Part shown: piece by piece, positions 8,652-16,971 of the stretch | Layout: each line of letters opens with the position of its first letter | Position numbering within the stretch: the first letter of the stretch is position 1 | Program-made: the position numbers and the translations under genes | Notes under the pieces: generated by a model | Told to the model about the DNA's origin: nothing | The model's database searches: none | Seen by the model: the letters and a program-made list of their open reading frames with translations, nothing else | Source: DALYJJ01 sp033763935 | GTDB lineage: Bacteria; Acidobacteriota; Terriglobia; Bryobacterales; Bryobacteraceae | Assembly (NCBI GenBank): GCA_033763935.1 | Contig: JANRJO010000024.1 | Span: forward strand, 4,228-68,227 | DNA: 64,000 bases | Direction: 5' to 3'

Positions 8652-8906
8652 TCAGAGTGCGTGCATCTCGCCATCCTCTTCCACCAGCTCGACGTCCGCG
8701 TGGGAACGCAGGCGCCGGATGGCAGCCAAGGAAGCGGAACCGGAGACAATCGAACCAGAGTCATGCTCGACGTCAAATTCAGAATCGAGCGGAGTGTCCT
8801 GAGAACCGGCGTCGCGAAGCGACACGATAATGCGGAACCGGGCAGCGGGATTGCGCGTGGCGATGCGCTCCATCTTGGCGAGCCGGGCATCCGAAATCTG
8901 CGCCAT
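8652..8906 (-). CDS. Free-standing I9-like propeptide/inhibitor homologue
   Basis: The protein has 84 residues. Its core resembles the propeptide of the neighbouring subtilase: RFRIIVSLRD near the start (compare SVIITFKPKD) and VELVEEDGEMHAL at the very C terminus (compare VAMVEEDGLCYAL at subtilase residues 97-109). No protease domain follows; the gene stops exactly where the propeptide would end. GGGAGG lies eight bases before the ATG. There is no signal peptide, matching the subtilase. Stand-alone I9 proteins are known to inhibit or chaperone subtilases in trans, and that role is inferred here from sequence likeness and adjacency. It could also be a remnant of a broken protease gene. Confidence 0.7.
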   Translation of the reverse strand: MAQISDARLAKMERIATRNPAARFRIIVSLRDAGSQDTPLDSEFDVEHDSGSIVSGSASLAAIRRLRSHADVELVEEDGEMHAL

Positions 8907-8948
8907 AGTGGAACCCTCCCGTTCGATTATCGCCGCATACGTACCGCT

Positions 8949-9362
8949 GTGATTGCGGTGGCGCTGCTGGCCGCCGCCTCATGCGAGCAGGCGCGGCGCA
9001 CCCCGACTCCAACCGGCGCGGTTCCCTCGACCCGCGCGGAGGCAGCTATGTCCAATCCCTACGCACCCCAGTCCGGCGACGAGAAGTTGGAACGTGGGTC
9101 AGTCACGATCGAGGCGGTCGAGAGGCGCGCATCCTCCGGACGTACGGTCATCACCGTGAAAGGCTCTCTTCCCACGCCGTGCCACAAGCTTCGCCTGCGC
9201 GTGCCTTCGACCGCTTCCCCAGGCGGCGTGTATGCGCTGGAAGCATGGTCCGTACGCGATGCGAACGAAATGTGCGCACAGGTGCTCCACCCGTTCTCCG
9301 CGGAAGTAGCGGTGGAAGCAACGGACGCCAAGGTGACGGTGAATGGCGCTTCCTACGAGTGA
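8949..9362 (+). CDS. Small putative lipoprotein
   Basis: The protein has 137 residues from GTG 8949, where the sequence reads VIAVALLAAASCEQ, a short hydrophobic run ending in a lipobox-like AASC. The frame is open further upstream without a good start, and a strict signal peptide would want basic residues before it. An alternative ATG at 9048 has a strong GGAGG five bases upstream and would give a 104-residue protein without a signal. Two Cys (TPCHKLRL and NEMCAQVL) fit an exported disulfide protein, which favours the longer form. The body (SVTIEAVERRASSGRTVITV) looks like an all-beta domain. Function unknown. Confidence 0.55.
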   Translation: MIAVALLAAASCEQARRTPTPTGAVPSTRAEAAMSNPYAPQSGDEKLERGSVTIEAVERRASSGRTVITVKGSLPTPCHKLRLRVPSTASPGGVYALEAWSVRDANEMCAQVLHPFSAEVAVEATDAKVTVNGASYE

Positions 9363-9392
9363 ACGGGGAAGTTTTGCGATAGTCTGTTGCTA

Positions 9393-12071
9393 ATGTCCGC
9401 GCGCTGGGTTCTGGGGCTTTTCTGTGCCGTGACGCTCGCGCCCGCCGAGCCGGCCGCCGAACAACTGGAATTCTTTGAGAAACGGGTGCGGCCAGTTCTC
9501 GTGAAGAACTGCTACGCCTGTCACAGCAAGGCGCTCGCGCAGCCGATGGGGGGCTTGCGAGTGGATTCGAGTGATGGGATGGCACGTGTTCTCGCCCCCG
9601 GGCAGCCCGAAGCGAGCACGCTTTACAAGGTCCTCACCTATCAGTACGCGGTCAAGATGCCGCCGTCGGGCAAGCTTCCTCCGGACCAGGTCGCCGATAT
9701 CGCGGCCTGGATTCGAATGGGCGCGCCCTACCCGCGCGCGCAGGCCGCCGGGTCGAACAAGCACTGGGCGTTCCAGCCGGTCTCTAGCCCGCAGCCGCCG
9801 GCCGTCAAGAACCGCGGGTGGGTGCAAACGCCGGTCGATGCCTTCCTCCTCCAGAAGCTCGAGGAGGCCGGTCTTCGGCCCGCCGCGCCTGCGGACAAGC
9901 GAATCCTCATCCGCCGCGCGACATTCGACCTCACCGGCCTGCCGCCGTCGCCCGAAGACGTTCGCGCGTTCCTCGACGACACCTCACCGGACGCGTTCGC
10001 TAAGGTCGTGGACCGCCTGCTCGCTTCCCCGCACTACGGCGAGCGTTGGGCCCGCCACTGGCTCGACCTCGTCCGATACGCGGAGACGAACGGCCATGAA
10101 TACGACAACGACAAGCTGGCGCCGTGGCGCTACCGCGATTACGTCATTCGCGCCTTCAACCTCGACCTGCCTTACGATCAGTTCGTGCGCGAGCACATTG
10201 CCGGCGATCTTATGCCTTCGCCGCGCCTCACCTCGGACGGCGCCTACGAAGAATCACCGATCGGCACCACGGCGTTCTGGTTCGGCGAGGTTCTGAACAG
10301 CGCCACGGACTCGGTGAAGTCGCGCGCAGACGATGTCGACAACCAGATCGACGTCATCGGCAAGACGTTCCAGGGCCTGACGGTCGCCTGCGCCCGCTGC
10401 CACGATCACAAGTTCGACCCGATTCCGACCGCCGATTACTACGCCCTCGCCGGCGTCTTTCACAGCACGGGGATGCGCGAGCGCGTCATCGATTCTGCAG
10501 CGCAGTCGCAGTTCCTAAGATCTCTCAGTGAAAAGTTGCGGGCTCTGCCGCCGGCGGCCGCGCGCCCCACGCCGCCCGCCGTCAGCTACCGCCCCGAAGA
10601 CAAAGTCTTCGCGCGATTTAACGGGCGGGACTTCGACACGTGGACTCCTTCCGGCATCGCCTTCGGCGAAGGTCCCCGCAACGGCGCGGCGGACTCCCTC
10701 GCCGCCGGCTCTGAGAAGTTCGTCGGCACGTTGACCTCGCCCCGCATTCGCACCGGCAAGGAACTGTTCCTCCACGTTCGCCTCGGTGGCACCAAGGGTG
10801 AGGCGCAGCTCAGGGAGAACGCTCCCATCCGCTTCACCAGTGTGTGCGACGGCTACAAGGGCCAGCATCTGTTTCCAAAAGGAGATGCGGCGGCCGAGTG
10901 GCAAACGCTGCGGCTGACTTTCGAGCGCGAGCGCGACTGCTACTACGAGATCGTCGACCACAGCCGCGAGGGCAGCATCTTCGTTGAGGAGATCGCGTTC
11001 TCACACCTCAAAGACCCGCCGCCAACGGCGGTTCTCGGCGCACCCGGCACAACGCCCTCCGAGTCCGCCGAGCGGCTCGCCCTCGAATCCAAGATCCCTG
11101 AGTCCGCCTTCGCCACCGTCGCCTCGGACTTTGAACCTCACGACGTGAAACTCCACGTTCGCGGCAGCCACCTCAACCTGGGCGAGACGGTGCCGCGGCG
11201 CTTCTTGCAGGTGGTGGCCGGCGAGAAGCAGCGGCCAATCCAGAAAGGCAGCGGGCGTCTGCAGATCGCCGAATGGATAGCGAGTCGCAGTAATCCGCTC
11301 ACCGCCCGCGTAATGGTCAACCGCATCTGGCGGCATCATTTCGGCTACGGCCTCGTTCGCACCGCCGACAACTTCGGCGCCACCGGCGACCGGCCCTCGC
11401 ACCCGGAGCTGCTCGACTATCTCGCCACGCAGTTTGTCGAAGGCGGTTGGTCGGTGAAGAAGATGCACCGCCTCATCCTTTTGAGTGGCGCGTACCGGAT
11501 GTCCAGCCGCCCGGAGCCCGCGGCGCAGGCGAAAGACCCCGCCAACAGGTTGCTCCATCACATGCCCGTGCGCCGCCTGGAGGGCGAAGCGATTCGCGAC
11601 GCCATGCTCGCCGTCTCGGGTTCGCTTCGGAGGGAACTGTTCGGTCCCAGCGTGCCGCCGCACATCAGCAGTTATCAGGACGGCCGCGGCAAACCGAAAT
11701 CCGGTCCGCTCGACGGCAACGGGCGCCGCAGCATCTATATCCAGGTCCGGCGCAACTTCCTGACGCCGCTGCTCGTCGCCTTCGACTATCCGCCGCCCAT
11801 CTCCACCATCGGCGCGCGCGGCAGTTCAACGGTGCCCTCGCAAGCGCTGCTGATGATGAACAACGAGTTGGTCGCCGACCAGGCGGCGAAGTGGGCCGCG
11901 CGCGCGGAAGCGAACCCGGACCCCGTCGCCTTCCTCTATGAGACAGCCTTCGCGCGCCCGCCATCGGCGCCCGAGCGCACCGAGATCGAAGCCTTCGTCA
12001 AGCAGGGGCAGTCGCTCACCGACGTCGCCCATGTCCTCTTCAACAGCCCCGAGTTCATCTACATCCCATGA
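9393..12071 (+). CDS. Cytochrome c/DUF1549/DUF1553 (PSCyt1-PSCyt2-PSD1) protein
   Basis: The protein has 892 residues from ATG 9393, with a signal peptide MSARWVLGLFCAVTLAPAEP. A planctomycete-type cytochrome c domain shows the heme motif CYACH at residues 40-44. The DUF1549 domain follows (about 125-330; GERWARHWLDLVRYAET) and contains a second CxxCH (CARCH, 333-337). After a carbohydrate-binding-like insert comes DUF1553 (about 610-880; NRIWRHHFGYGLV, LHHMPVRRLEGEAIRD). The family is abundant in Planctomycetes and Solibacteres and is suspected of taking part in extracellular or periplasmic redox processing of polymers, but no reaction is established. The stop overlaps the following DUF1501 gene by ATGA, the usual pairing. 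Confidence 0.9.
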   Translation: MSARWVLGLFCAVTLAPAEPAAEQLEFFEKRVRPVLVKNCYACHSKALAQPMGGLRVDSSDGMARVLAPGQPEASTLYKVLTYQYAVKMPPSGKLPPDQVADIAAWIRMGAPYPRAQAAGSNKHWAFQPVSSPQPPAVKNRGWVQTPVDAFLLQKLEEAGLRPAAPADKRILIRRATFDLTGLPPSPEDVRAFLDDTSPDAFAKVVDRLLASPHYGERWARHWLDLVRYAETNGHEYDNDKLAPWRYRDYVIRAFNLDLPYDQFVREHIAGDLMPSPRLTSDGAYEESPIGTTAFWFGEVLNSATDSVKSRADDVDNQIDVIGKTFQGLTVACARCHDHKFDPIPTADYYALAGVFHSTGMRERVIDSAAQSQFLRSLSEKLRALPPAAARPTPPAVSYRPEDKVFARFNGRDFDTWTPSGIAFGEGPRNGAADSLAAGSEKFVGTLTSPRIRTGKELFLHVRLGGTKGEAQLRENAPIRFTSVCDGYKGQHLFPKGDAAAEWQTLRLTFERERDCYYEIVDHSREGSIFVEEIAFSHLKDPPPTAVLGAPGTTPSESAERLALESKIPESAFATVASDFEPHDVKLHVRGSHLNLGETVPRRFLQVVAGEKQRPIQKGSGRLQIAEWIASRSNPLTARVMVNRIWRHHFGYGLVRTADNFGATGDRPSHPELLDYLATQFVEGGWSVKKMHRLILLSGAYRMSSRPEPAAQAKDPANRLLHHMPVRRLEGEAIRDAMLAVSGSLRRELFGPSVPPHISSYQDGRGKPKSGPLDGNGRRSIYIQVRRNFLTPLLVAFDYPPPISTIGARGSSTVPSQALLMMNNELVADQAAKWAARAEANPDPVAFLYETAFARPPSAPERTEIEAFVKQGQSLTDVAHVLFNSPEFIYIP

Positions 12072-13489
12072 AGACGCCGCACCGCATCCACTGCACTACA
12101 CGCCGGGAGATGCTCGCCCGTTGCGCAAACGGCTTCGGCGGACTCGCCTTCGCGGCGATGATGGCGCGCGCGGCCGAAGATCCGCTCAAGCCCCGAGCGC
12201 CGCACTTTCGGGCGAAAGCGAAGTCAGTCATCTTCCTCTTTATGGATGGCGGCCCCTCGCAGATGGATACGTTCGACCCCAAGCCGCGCCTGATCGAAGA
12301 CCATGGCCAGCCCATTCCGATCAAGCCGCCCACCACCGTTTTCAACATCAGCGACCGGCTGCTCGGCTCGCCCTTCGCCTTCAAACAGCACGGCCAGTCC
12401 GGCGCCTGGGTCAGCGAGCTGTTTCCGCACGTCGCCACCTGCGTGGACGACCTGTGCATCATCCGTTCGATGGTCTCGGACCACTCCGAACACACCTCCG
12501 CCAACTACTTCATCCACTCGGGCTCCGGCTTCCAGGGCCGTCCAAGCATGGGCGCATGGACGGCGTACGGCCTGGGCACGGAGTGCCAGAATCTGCCTGC
12601 GTTCCTGGTGCTGGAGAGCGGCCTGATTCCGCCCGGCGGCATGGACCTGTTCGGAAGCGGCTTCCTCCCCGCAACGTATCAGGGGACGCTATTTCGCAAA
12701 GGCAGGAACCCGGTGGCGGACCTGGAGCCGCGTGAGAAGATGCCCGAACACCAGCAGGCGAAGCTCGGCTTGCTGAAGCGCCTGAACCAGGGAGTTCTCG
12801 AGCGGTTCGCTCAGTCGCCCGAGGTGGAAGCGACCATCCGCAACTACGAGCTCGCATTCCGGATGCAGAAGGAAGTGCCCGACCTGCTCGACCTGACGGG
12901 CGAATCGAAGGCCACGATCGATCTCTACGGCATTGATGACAAGGAGACCGGAGACTTCGGCCGCCAGTGTCTGCTGGCGCGGCGGCTGGTGGAGCGCGGT
13001 GTCCGCTTCGTCGAACTGCTCCCGCCCTACCGTAAGGGCTGCGACCGCTGGGACCAGCACTCGAGCCTCGAAGAAGGCCACCGCAGCAACTGCCTCGCCG
13101 TCGACAAGCCGATCGCCGCGCTCGTTAAGGATCTCAAGTCGCGCGGTCTGCTGGATTCGACCATCGTTCTTTGGGGCGGAGAGTTCGGCCGCACGCCGTG
13201 CGCGCAGTTCGGAGACAAGGGTATCGACAAGACGGTGGGCCGCGACCACAATCCGTTCGGCTTCACTATGTGGCTTGCGGGCGGCGGCTTCAAGCCCGGT
13301 CTCGTGTATGGGTCAACCGACGAGTTCGGCTACTTCGCCACCGAGAACAAAGTCCACATCCACGACCTGCACGCCACAATGCTGCATCAGTTGGGCATTG
13401 ACCACAAGCGCCTGACCTATCCGTACGGCGGCCGCGATATGCGGCTCACCGATGTGCACGGCGAGATTGTCCACGGCATCCTGAGCTAG
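12068..13489 (+). CDS. DUF1501 protein with Tat-like signal
   Basis: The protein has 473 residues and is translationally coupled to the DUF1553 gene. The N terminus carries a twin-arginine-type signal (TTRREMLARCANGFGG, then a hydrophobic AFAAMMARA). The DUF1501 fold, related to alkaline phosphatase/sulfatase enzymes, is visible as VIFLFMDGGPSQMDTFDPK, GRPSMGAWTAYGLGTE, WGGEFGRTPCAQ and GRDHNPFGFTMWLAGGG. Members are nearly always encoded next to PSCyt/PSD1 proteins, as here, which suggests joint action in the periplasm; no substrate is established. Its TAG stop shares the tetramer CTAG with the stop of the convergent methyltransferase gene. Confidence 0.9.
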   Translation: MKTPHRIHCTTRREMLARCANGFGGLAFAAMMARAAEDPLKPRAPHFRAKAKSVIFLFMDGGPSQMDTFDPKPRLIEDHGQPIPIKPPTTVFNISDRLLGSPFAFKQHGQSGAWVSELFPHVATCVDDLCIIRSMVSDHSEHTSANYFIHSGSGFQGRPSMGAWTAYGLGTECQNLPAFLVLESGLIPPGGMDLFGSGFLPATYQGTLFRKGRNPVADLEPREKMPEHQQAKLGLLKRLNQGVLERFAQSPEVEATIRNYELAFRMQKEVPDLLDLTGESKATIDLYGIDDKETGDFGRQCLLARRLVERGVRFVELLPPYRKGCDRWDQHSSLEEGHRSNCLAVDKPIAALVKDLKSRGLLDSTIVLWGGEFGRTPCAQFGDKGIDKTVGRDHNPFGFTMWLAGGGFKPGLVYGSTDEFGYFATENKVHIHDLHATMLHQLGIDHKRLTYPYGGRDMRLTDVHGEIVHGILS

Positions 13490-14190
13490 CGCTTCCGCCC
13501 GATAATCGCGTCTCGTCCCCACTCGTCGAGCCGCGTGCTCGCCGTCAGCCCGGCCTCCTCGGCCCAGGCCAGCCACTGATGCCGCGCAAACAGGCCCTCC
13601 ACGTGAATCTCGGAATCGAAGTGCACGAGCCCATCCGCCTCTCGCATCATGTACGAGTAGGCGACCTGGTAGGTGCTGTCGTTCGGGTCCGGGTCCCAGG
13701 ACCATTCCAGGTACCGCAGCGCACGGCCGTCTGCGCCGTCCTCGCCGCCCTGCTCCGTTCCCGGTTCAAACGTCTCGCGCACGTAGTCCGGCACAAGAAC
13801 CACCAGGCCCCCGGGACAGCAGTGCCGGACCGCGTTGCGGATGGTCGCCTTCACCGAAGCCTCGTCCGCGGCGTACATGATAGCGTCGTGCACCAGCACC
13901 CGGTCGAATTGACGGCCCAGGTCGATGGTCCTCATATCGCCCTGCGCGAACTCGCACTCGGGGTTGACCATGCGATTCTGATCGAGCATGGCCGGGGAAA
14001 CGTCCGTCAGCGTGAGCCGGAAATGCGGCTTCAAATGGAACGCGAGACTGCCGCCGCCCGCACCCAGCTCGAGCAAGGTTGCGCCTTCGAACGGCTCCAG
14101 GACCCGCAGCATGTCCGCAGCCTCTTCTACATAATGGTGCGGGGGCGAGAGCAGCGGCCACCACACAGCGAGGTCGGAGTAGAGCTTCAT
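13486..14190 (-). CDS. Class I SAM-dependent methyltransferase
   Basis: The protein has 234 residues from the ATG at 14190, which overlaps the stop of the upstream DUF481 gene by ATGA. Motif I of class I methyltransferases is clear (LLELGAGGGSLAFHL), followed by an acidic strand end LTLTDVSPAML, motif II-like CEFAQGDMRTIDLG and FDRVLVHDAIMY. A longer frame to 14301 lies inside the upstream gene and is unlikely. There is no signal peptide. The substrate is unknown; a small-molecule methyltransferase is as likely as a protein one. Confidence 0.82.
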   Translation of the reverse strand: MKLYSDLAVWWPLLSPPHHYVEEAADMLRVLEPFEGATLLELGAGGGSLAFHLKPHFRLTLTDVSPAMLDQNRMVNPECEFAQGDMRTIDLGRQFDRVLVHDAIMYAADEASVKATIRNAVRHCCPGGLVVLVPDYVRETFEPGTEQGGEDGADGRALRYLEWSWDPDPNDSTYQVAYSYMMREADGLVHFDSEIHVEGLFARHQWLAWAEEAGLTASTRLDEWGRDAIIGRKR

Positions 14191-15242
14191 CGCGCGAAAC
14201 TCAGCCTCAGGCCCGTGGAGATCAGGACATCGTTGGTGCGCCGTCCCGGCGCGGGGTTCGTGATGTAGCGGTTGCTGAACGTGCCCTGCCAGGAGAGCCA
14301 CTTCGAGAGTTTCGTGTCCAGCCCCAGATCGAAGTTCGCACGATACTCGCCGCGATTCGTCAGGTTGTTGAACATGCGAAATGCCTGCCGCACAGAGGCG
14401 CTGCTGTTCATCCGGAACGTCAACTCATCGCCCCAGTACGCTTCGGCCGAGTTCCGGACGCTGCTTCCATTCGACACCGGCACGCTGAAGTTCTCTCGGT
14501 TGTACGAGGCGCCGCCCAGCAGCGACAGTTGCCCCCGCTCACCCTTTAACAGCGTGTACCCGGCGCCGCCGCCCGCCACGAAGCGAAGGTCCAGGTTCTG
14601 GAAGCGATCGAACTCGTAATCGTTGAAGAGGTTGAGGAAGGCTCGTGAGCCCACGCCCCGGTCGTAGCCCCACCCTCCGCGAATGGCCCGCGCAGTGACG
14701 GCCGCGACGTCATTTACCACGCCTCGCGCGTAGACCTGATTCGCGTACACCCGCATCTTGTCCGCGTTCGTCACGCGCGTCGCGAGCAGCGCCGTCGTCC
14801 AGGTCGTCGAGCGCGCGTTGCCCTGCGTGGATGCCAGCCCGATATCGAAGTATCCTGCCCACAGCGCCGAAAGCGGGGGGTTCAGATATCGCTCGTAGCG
14901 CTTCTGCTCCGCGTCGTTGCGCACGGCCACAACCTCGGCGAGCGCCGCTACTTCACGCGCCGACGGGCCGACCACCGCGAGGCGTTCCCCCTCCGTCTCG
15001 ATCTTTCCCTGCACGGTCTTATCGCCGATCACCACGTTCACCGGCTCATCGGTCTTCACAGACTTCACGTCCGCCCACTTGATGCTGACCTCGCCCATCA
15101 GCGCCGACTTCACGACCAGTGTGGCGCCGTCCTTCTTCACCACCGAGCCAGTGACGCGGTCGCCGTTGGAGAGCGTGATCTGGTCGCCGAAGGCGGCCGT
15201 TAGCAGAGCGAAGTAGATGCCGAAAAACGAAAAGCGCGGCAT
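14187..15242 (-). CDS. DUF481 outer-membrane beta-barrel protein
   Basis: The protein has 351 residues. ATG 15242 is preceded by AGGAGGT with six bases spacing, which fixes the start. A signal peptide (MPRFSFFGIYFALLTAAFG) leads into a small SH3/LSM-like stretch DQITLSNGDRVTGSVVKKDG, then a DUF481 barrel from about residue 125 (WAGYFDIGLASTQGNARST to the C-terminal strand ISTGLRLSFAR, ending in the aromatic-X type signature). DUF481 proteins were first described as salt-induced outer-membrane proteins. It is translationally coupled to a methyltransferase gene; no joint function is apparent. Confidence 0.85.
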   Translation of the reverse strand: MPRFSFFGIYFALLTAAFGDQITLSNGDRVTGSVVKKDGATLVVKSALMGEVSIKWADVKSVKTDEPVNVVIGDKTVQGKIETEGERLAVVGPSAREVAALAEVVAVRNDAEQKRYERYLNPPLSALWAGYFDIGLASTQGNARSTTWTTALLATRVTNADKMRVYANQVYARGVVNDVAAVTARAIRGGWGYDRGVGSRAFLNLFNDYEFDRFQNLDLRFVAGGGAGYTLLKGERGQLSLLGGASYNRENFSVPVSNGSSVRNSAEAYWGDELTFRMNSSASVRQAFRMFNNLTNRGEYRANFDLGLDTKLSKWLSWQGTFSNRYITNPAPGRRTNDVLISTGLRLSFAR

Positions 15243-15309
15243 TCGAGTACCTCCTGGCGTCCTTTCCATTAACGCCTGTACTCTGGATGCCGCGCAAATG
15301 CCAGCGGGG

Positions 15310-16122
15310 TTATTGACCTTTCTTGCGGATGTAGATCCTCCCGTTCAAGGTCGTGAACTGCATCTCGGTGCCGCCGCCGTTAATCGTGCCGTACACAGCG
15401 CGGTCAAACCGCACCCGGTACCGCCCCCGCTTCCCCGCGGTTTCGTCCACCACGGGCTTCCGGTCGTTCGGAGCCAGCGTCACGTCAAAATCGGTGTAGA
15501 TGTCGCCGTTGTCGGTCTTCATCTTCACCCGCGCCTTGACGTCGGGCGGCAGAGTCACGTCGATATCGCCGTTCAGGCTGCTGAACGACATCGGCTTGGT
15601 TCCCGTCACCTTGTCCATCACCACCACCACGCGCCCGTTCAGGGCGTGGGCCACAACCGCTCCGGACACGTTCCGCACCGTCACGTTGCCGTTGGTGTTC
15701 TCCACGTCGATTTCGCCCGTGACACCCTCCACTTCTATGTTGCCGGCGTTGGTGCTTTCCAGCTTCACGGAGGTCTCATACGGCACCTGGATCACCAGGT
15801 CCACCGTCCGCATATGCCCCGTTTCGACCTTGATCACATTGTTGGCCTCTTCCACTTCCAGGCCGGACCCGCTCGGCGTGATCCGCCGCAAACCGCCCGC
15901 CGCCGGCGGTGTCGGCGGCGTTCGCCGCGACCCGCGATTCCGAGCCTCGATCACCGCTTCCTTGCCGTTGTACCCGCGCACCGTGATGCTCCCCTGCAGA
16001 ACGTCCACTTTCAGCAGGCGAGGCTTCGACGGATCACTGAAGTTCACCGTCAGCCGGTCGGGGTTCTCGTCCTGTGCCATGGCGCAGCCCACGGCCAGGA
16101 CGCTCACAATCAACGCACGCAT
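15310..16122 (-). CDS. Exported DUF4097 protein (beta-helix adhesin-like)
   Basis: The protein has 270 residues from ATG 16122, with GGTGGAG five bases upstream; a GTG at 16131 is also in frame. A signal peptide MRALIVSVLAVGCAMAQ is followed by repeating beta-strand sequence: KVDVLQGSITVRGYNG, STNAGNIEVEGVTGEIDV, NTNGNVTVRNVSGAVV, SLNGDIDVTLP, TTLNGRIYIRKKG. This regular ladder is characteristic of DUF4097/DUF4098, predicted beta-solenoid putative adhesins. It lies nine bases after its paralogue and downstream of an ECF sigma/anti-sigma pair, so it is probably part of that regulon. Function unknown. Confidence 0.85.
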   Translation of the reverse strand: MRALIVSVLAVGCAMAQDENPDRLTVNFSDPSKPRLLKVDVLQGSITVRGYNGKEAVIEARNRGSRRTPPTPPAAGGLRRITPSGSGLEVEEANNVIKVETGHMRTVDLVIQVPYETSVKLESTNAGNIEVEGVTGEIDVENTNGNVTVRNVSGAVVAHALNGRVVVVMDKVTGTKPMSFSSLNGDIDVTLPPDVKARVKMKTDNGDIYTDFDVTLAPNDRKPVVDETAGKRGRYRVRFDRAVYGTINGGGTEMQFTTLNGRIYIRKKGQ

Positions 16123-16131
16123 GGTCTCCAC

Positions 16132-16971
16132 CTACCTCTCTCGTTTCAAAATCCGAATGTCACCGTTCAACGTCTCGAAGTTCATCTCCGGCCCGCCCGG
16201 CCCGATCCTCAGGTGTCCCGCGCGATCTCGCCGCCACACGCGCTGCCCCTGGCGCTCGTCCGCCGTGAAGCCTTTCCCCGGCAGCGTGGTCACGTCGAAG
16301 TCGGTGTACGTCTCCCCGTTAAACGTCTTCACACTCACATCCGCTCCCAGCCCGTCCGGGAACACCGCCTCCAACTCGCCGTTCACCGTCTTGAACCGCA
16401 CCGCTCCGCCGGGCAGTTTCGTGAACGACGCCTTCACCGGCCCGTTCACCGTCGTCGCGGAGCCCGCCCCTGCCACGTCCTTCATCTCGATCCGCCCGTT
16501 TACGTTCCGGACTTCGAAATCGCCCACCACGTTGGTTACGCGCACAAACCCGCTGTTGACCGTCTTCAGCTTCAGCGCCGTTTCCATCGGCACCTTCAGC
16601 GTGAAGTCGAAATGCACCTCGTAGTCGTAGCGGTCGCTCGACCAGTTCACGCGGCCGTTTGGCTGGCGGAACGGCCCGTCCACAACCACCTTCACCGCGT
16701 TGCCCGCCTGCGTGATGTCCAATCGAACATCGCGCAGCGCCTCAGCCAGTTTCGCGTCGTTGGGCGCCGACGTCTTCTGCTCCGCCACCATCTCAATGGT
16801 CTGCCCGCTGTGGCCAACCACCTCGATCGAGCCGAAAATGTTGTCGATCTCCAATTGCCGCCCGGCGGAGCCCGCCGTTGTAAAAGACCGCGTAATCGTG
16901 TCCCGCTTGGTCGCCGCTTCCGCCGCCACCGCACACCCGAGGACCGCAACGATCGTCACAAACCGTTTCAT
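16132..16971 (-). CDS. Exported DUF4097 protein, paralogue of the next gene
   Basis: The protein has 279 residues. A signal peptide MKRFVTIVAVLGCAVAAEAA is followed by a DUF4097 ladder (EIDNIFGSIEVVGHSG, TVNSGFVRVTNVVGDFEV, NVNGRIEMKDVAGAG, TVNGPVKASF, TLNGDIRILKRER). The start overlaps the anti-sigma stop (ATGA), so it is co-translated with the regulatory pair. Its last strands match those of the downstream copy, showing a tandem duplication. In other bacteria DUF4097 genes are common next to ECF sigma or PspC-type stress regulators. An envelope-stress or adhesion role is inferred. Confidence 0.86.
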   Translation of the reverse strand: MKRFVTIVAVLGCAVAAEAATKRDTITRSFTTAGSAGRQLEIDNIFGSIEVVGHSGQTIEMVAEQKTSAPNDAKLAEALRDVRLDITQAGNAVKVVVDGPFRQPNGRVNWSSDRYDYEVHFDFTLKVPMETALKLKTVNSGFVRVTNVVGDFEVRNVNGRIEMKDVAGAGSATTVNGPVKASFTKLPGGAVRFKTVNGELEAVFPDGLGADVSVKTFNGETYTDFDVTTLPGKGFTADERQGQRVWRRDRAGHLRIGPGGPEMNFETLNGDIRILKRER

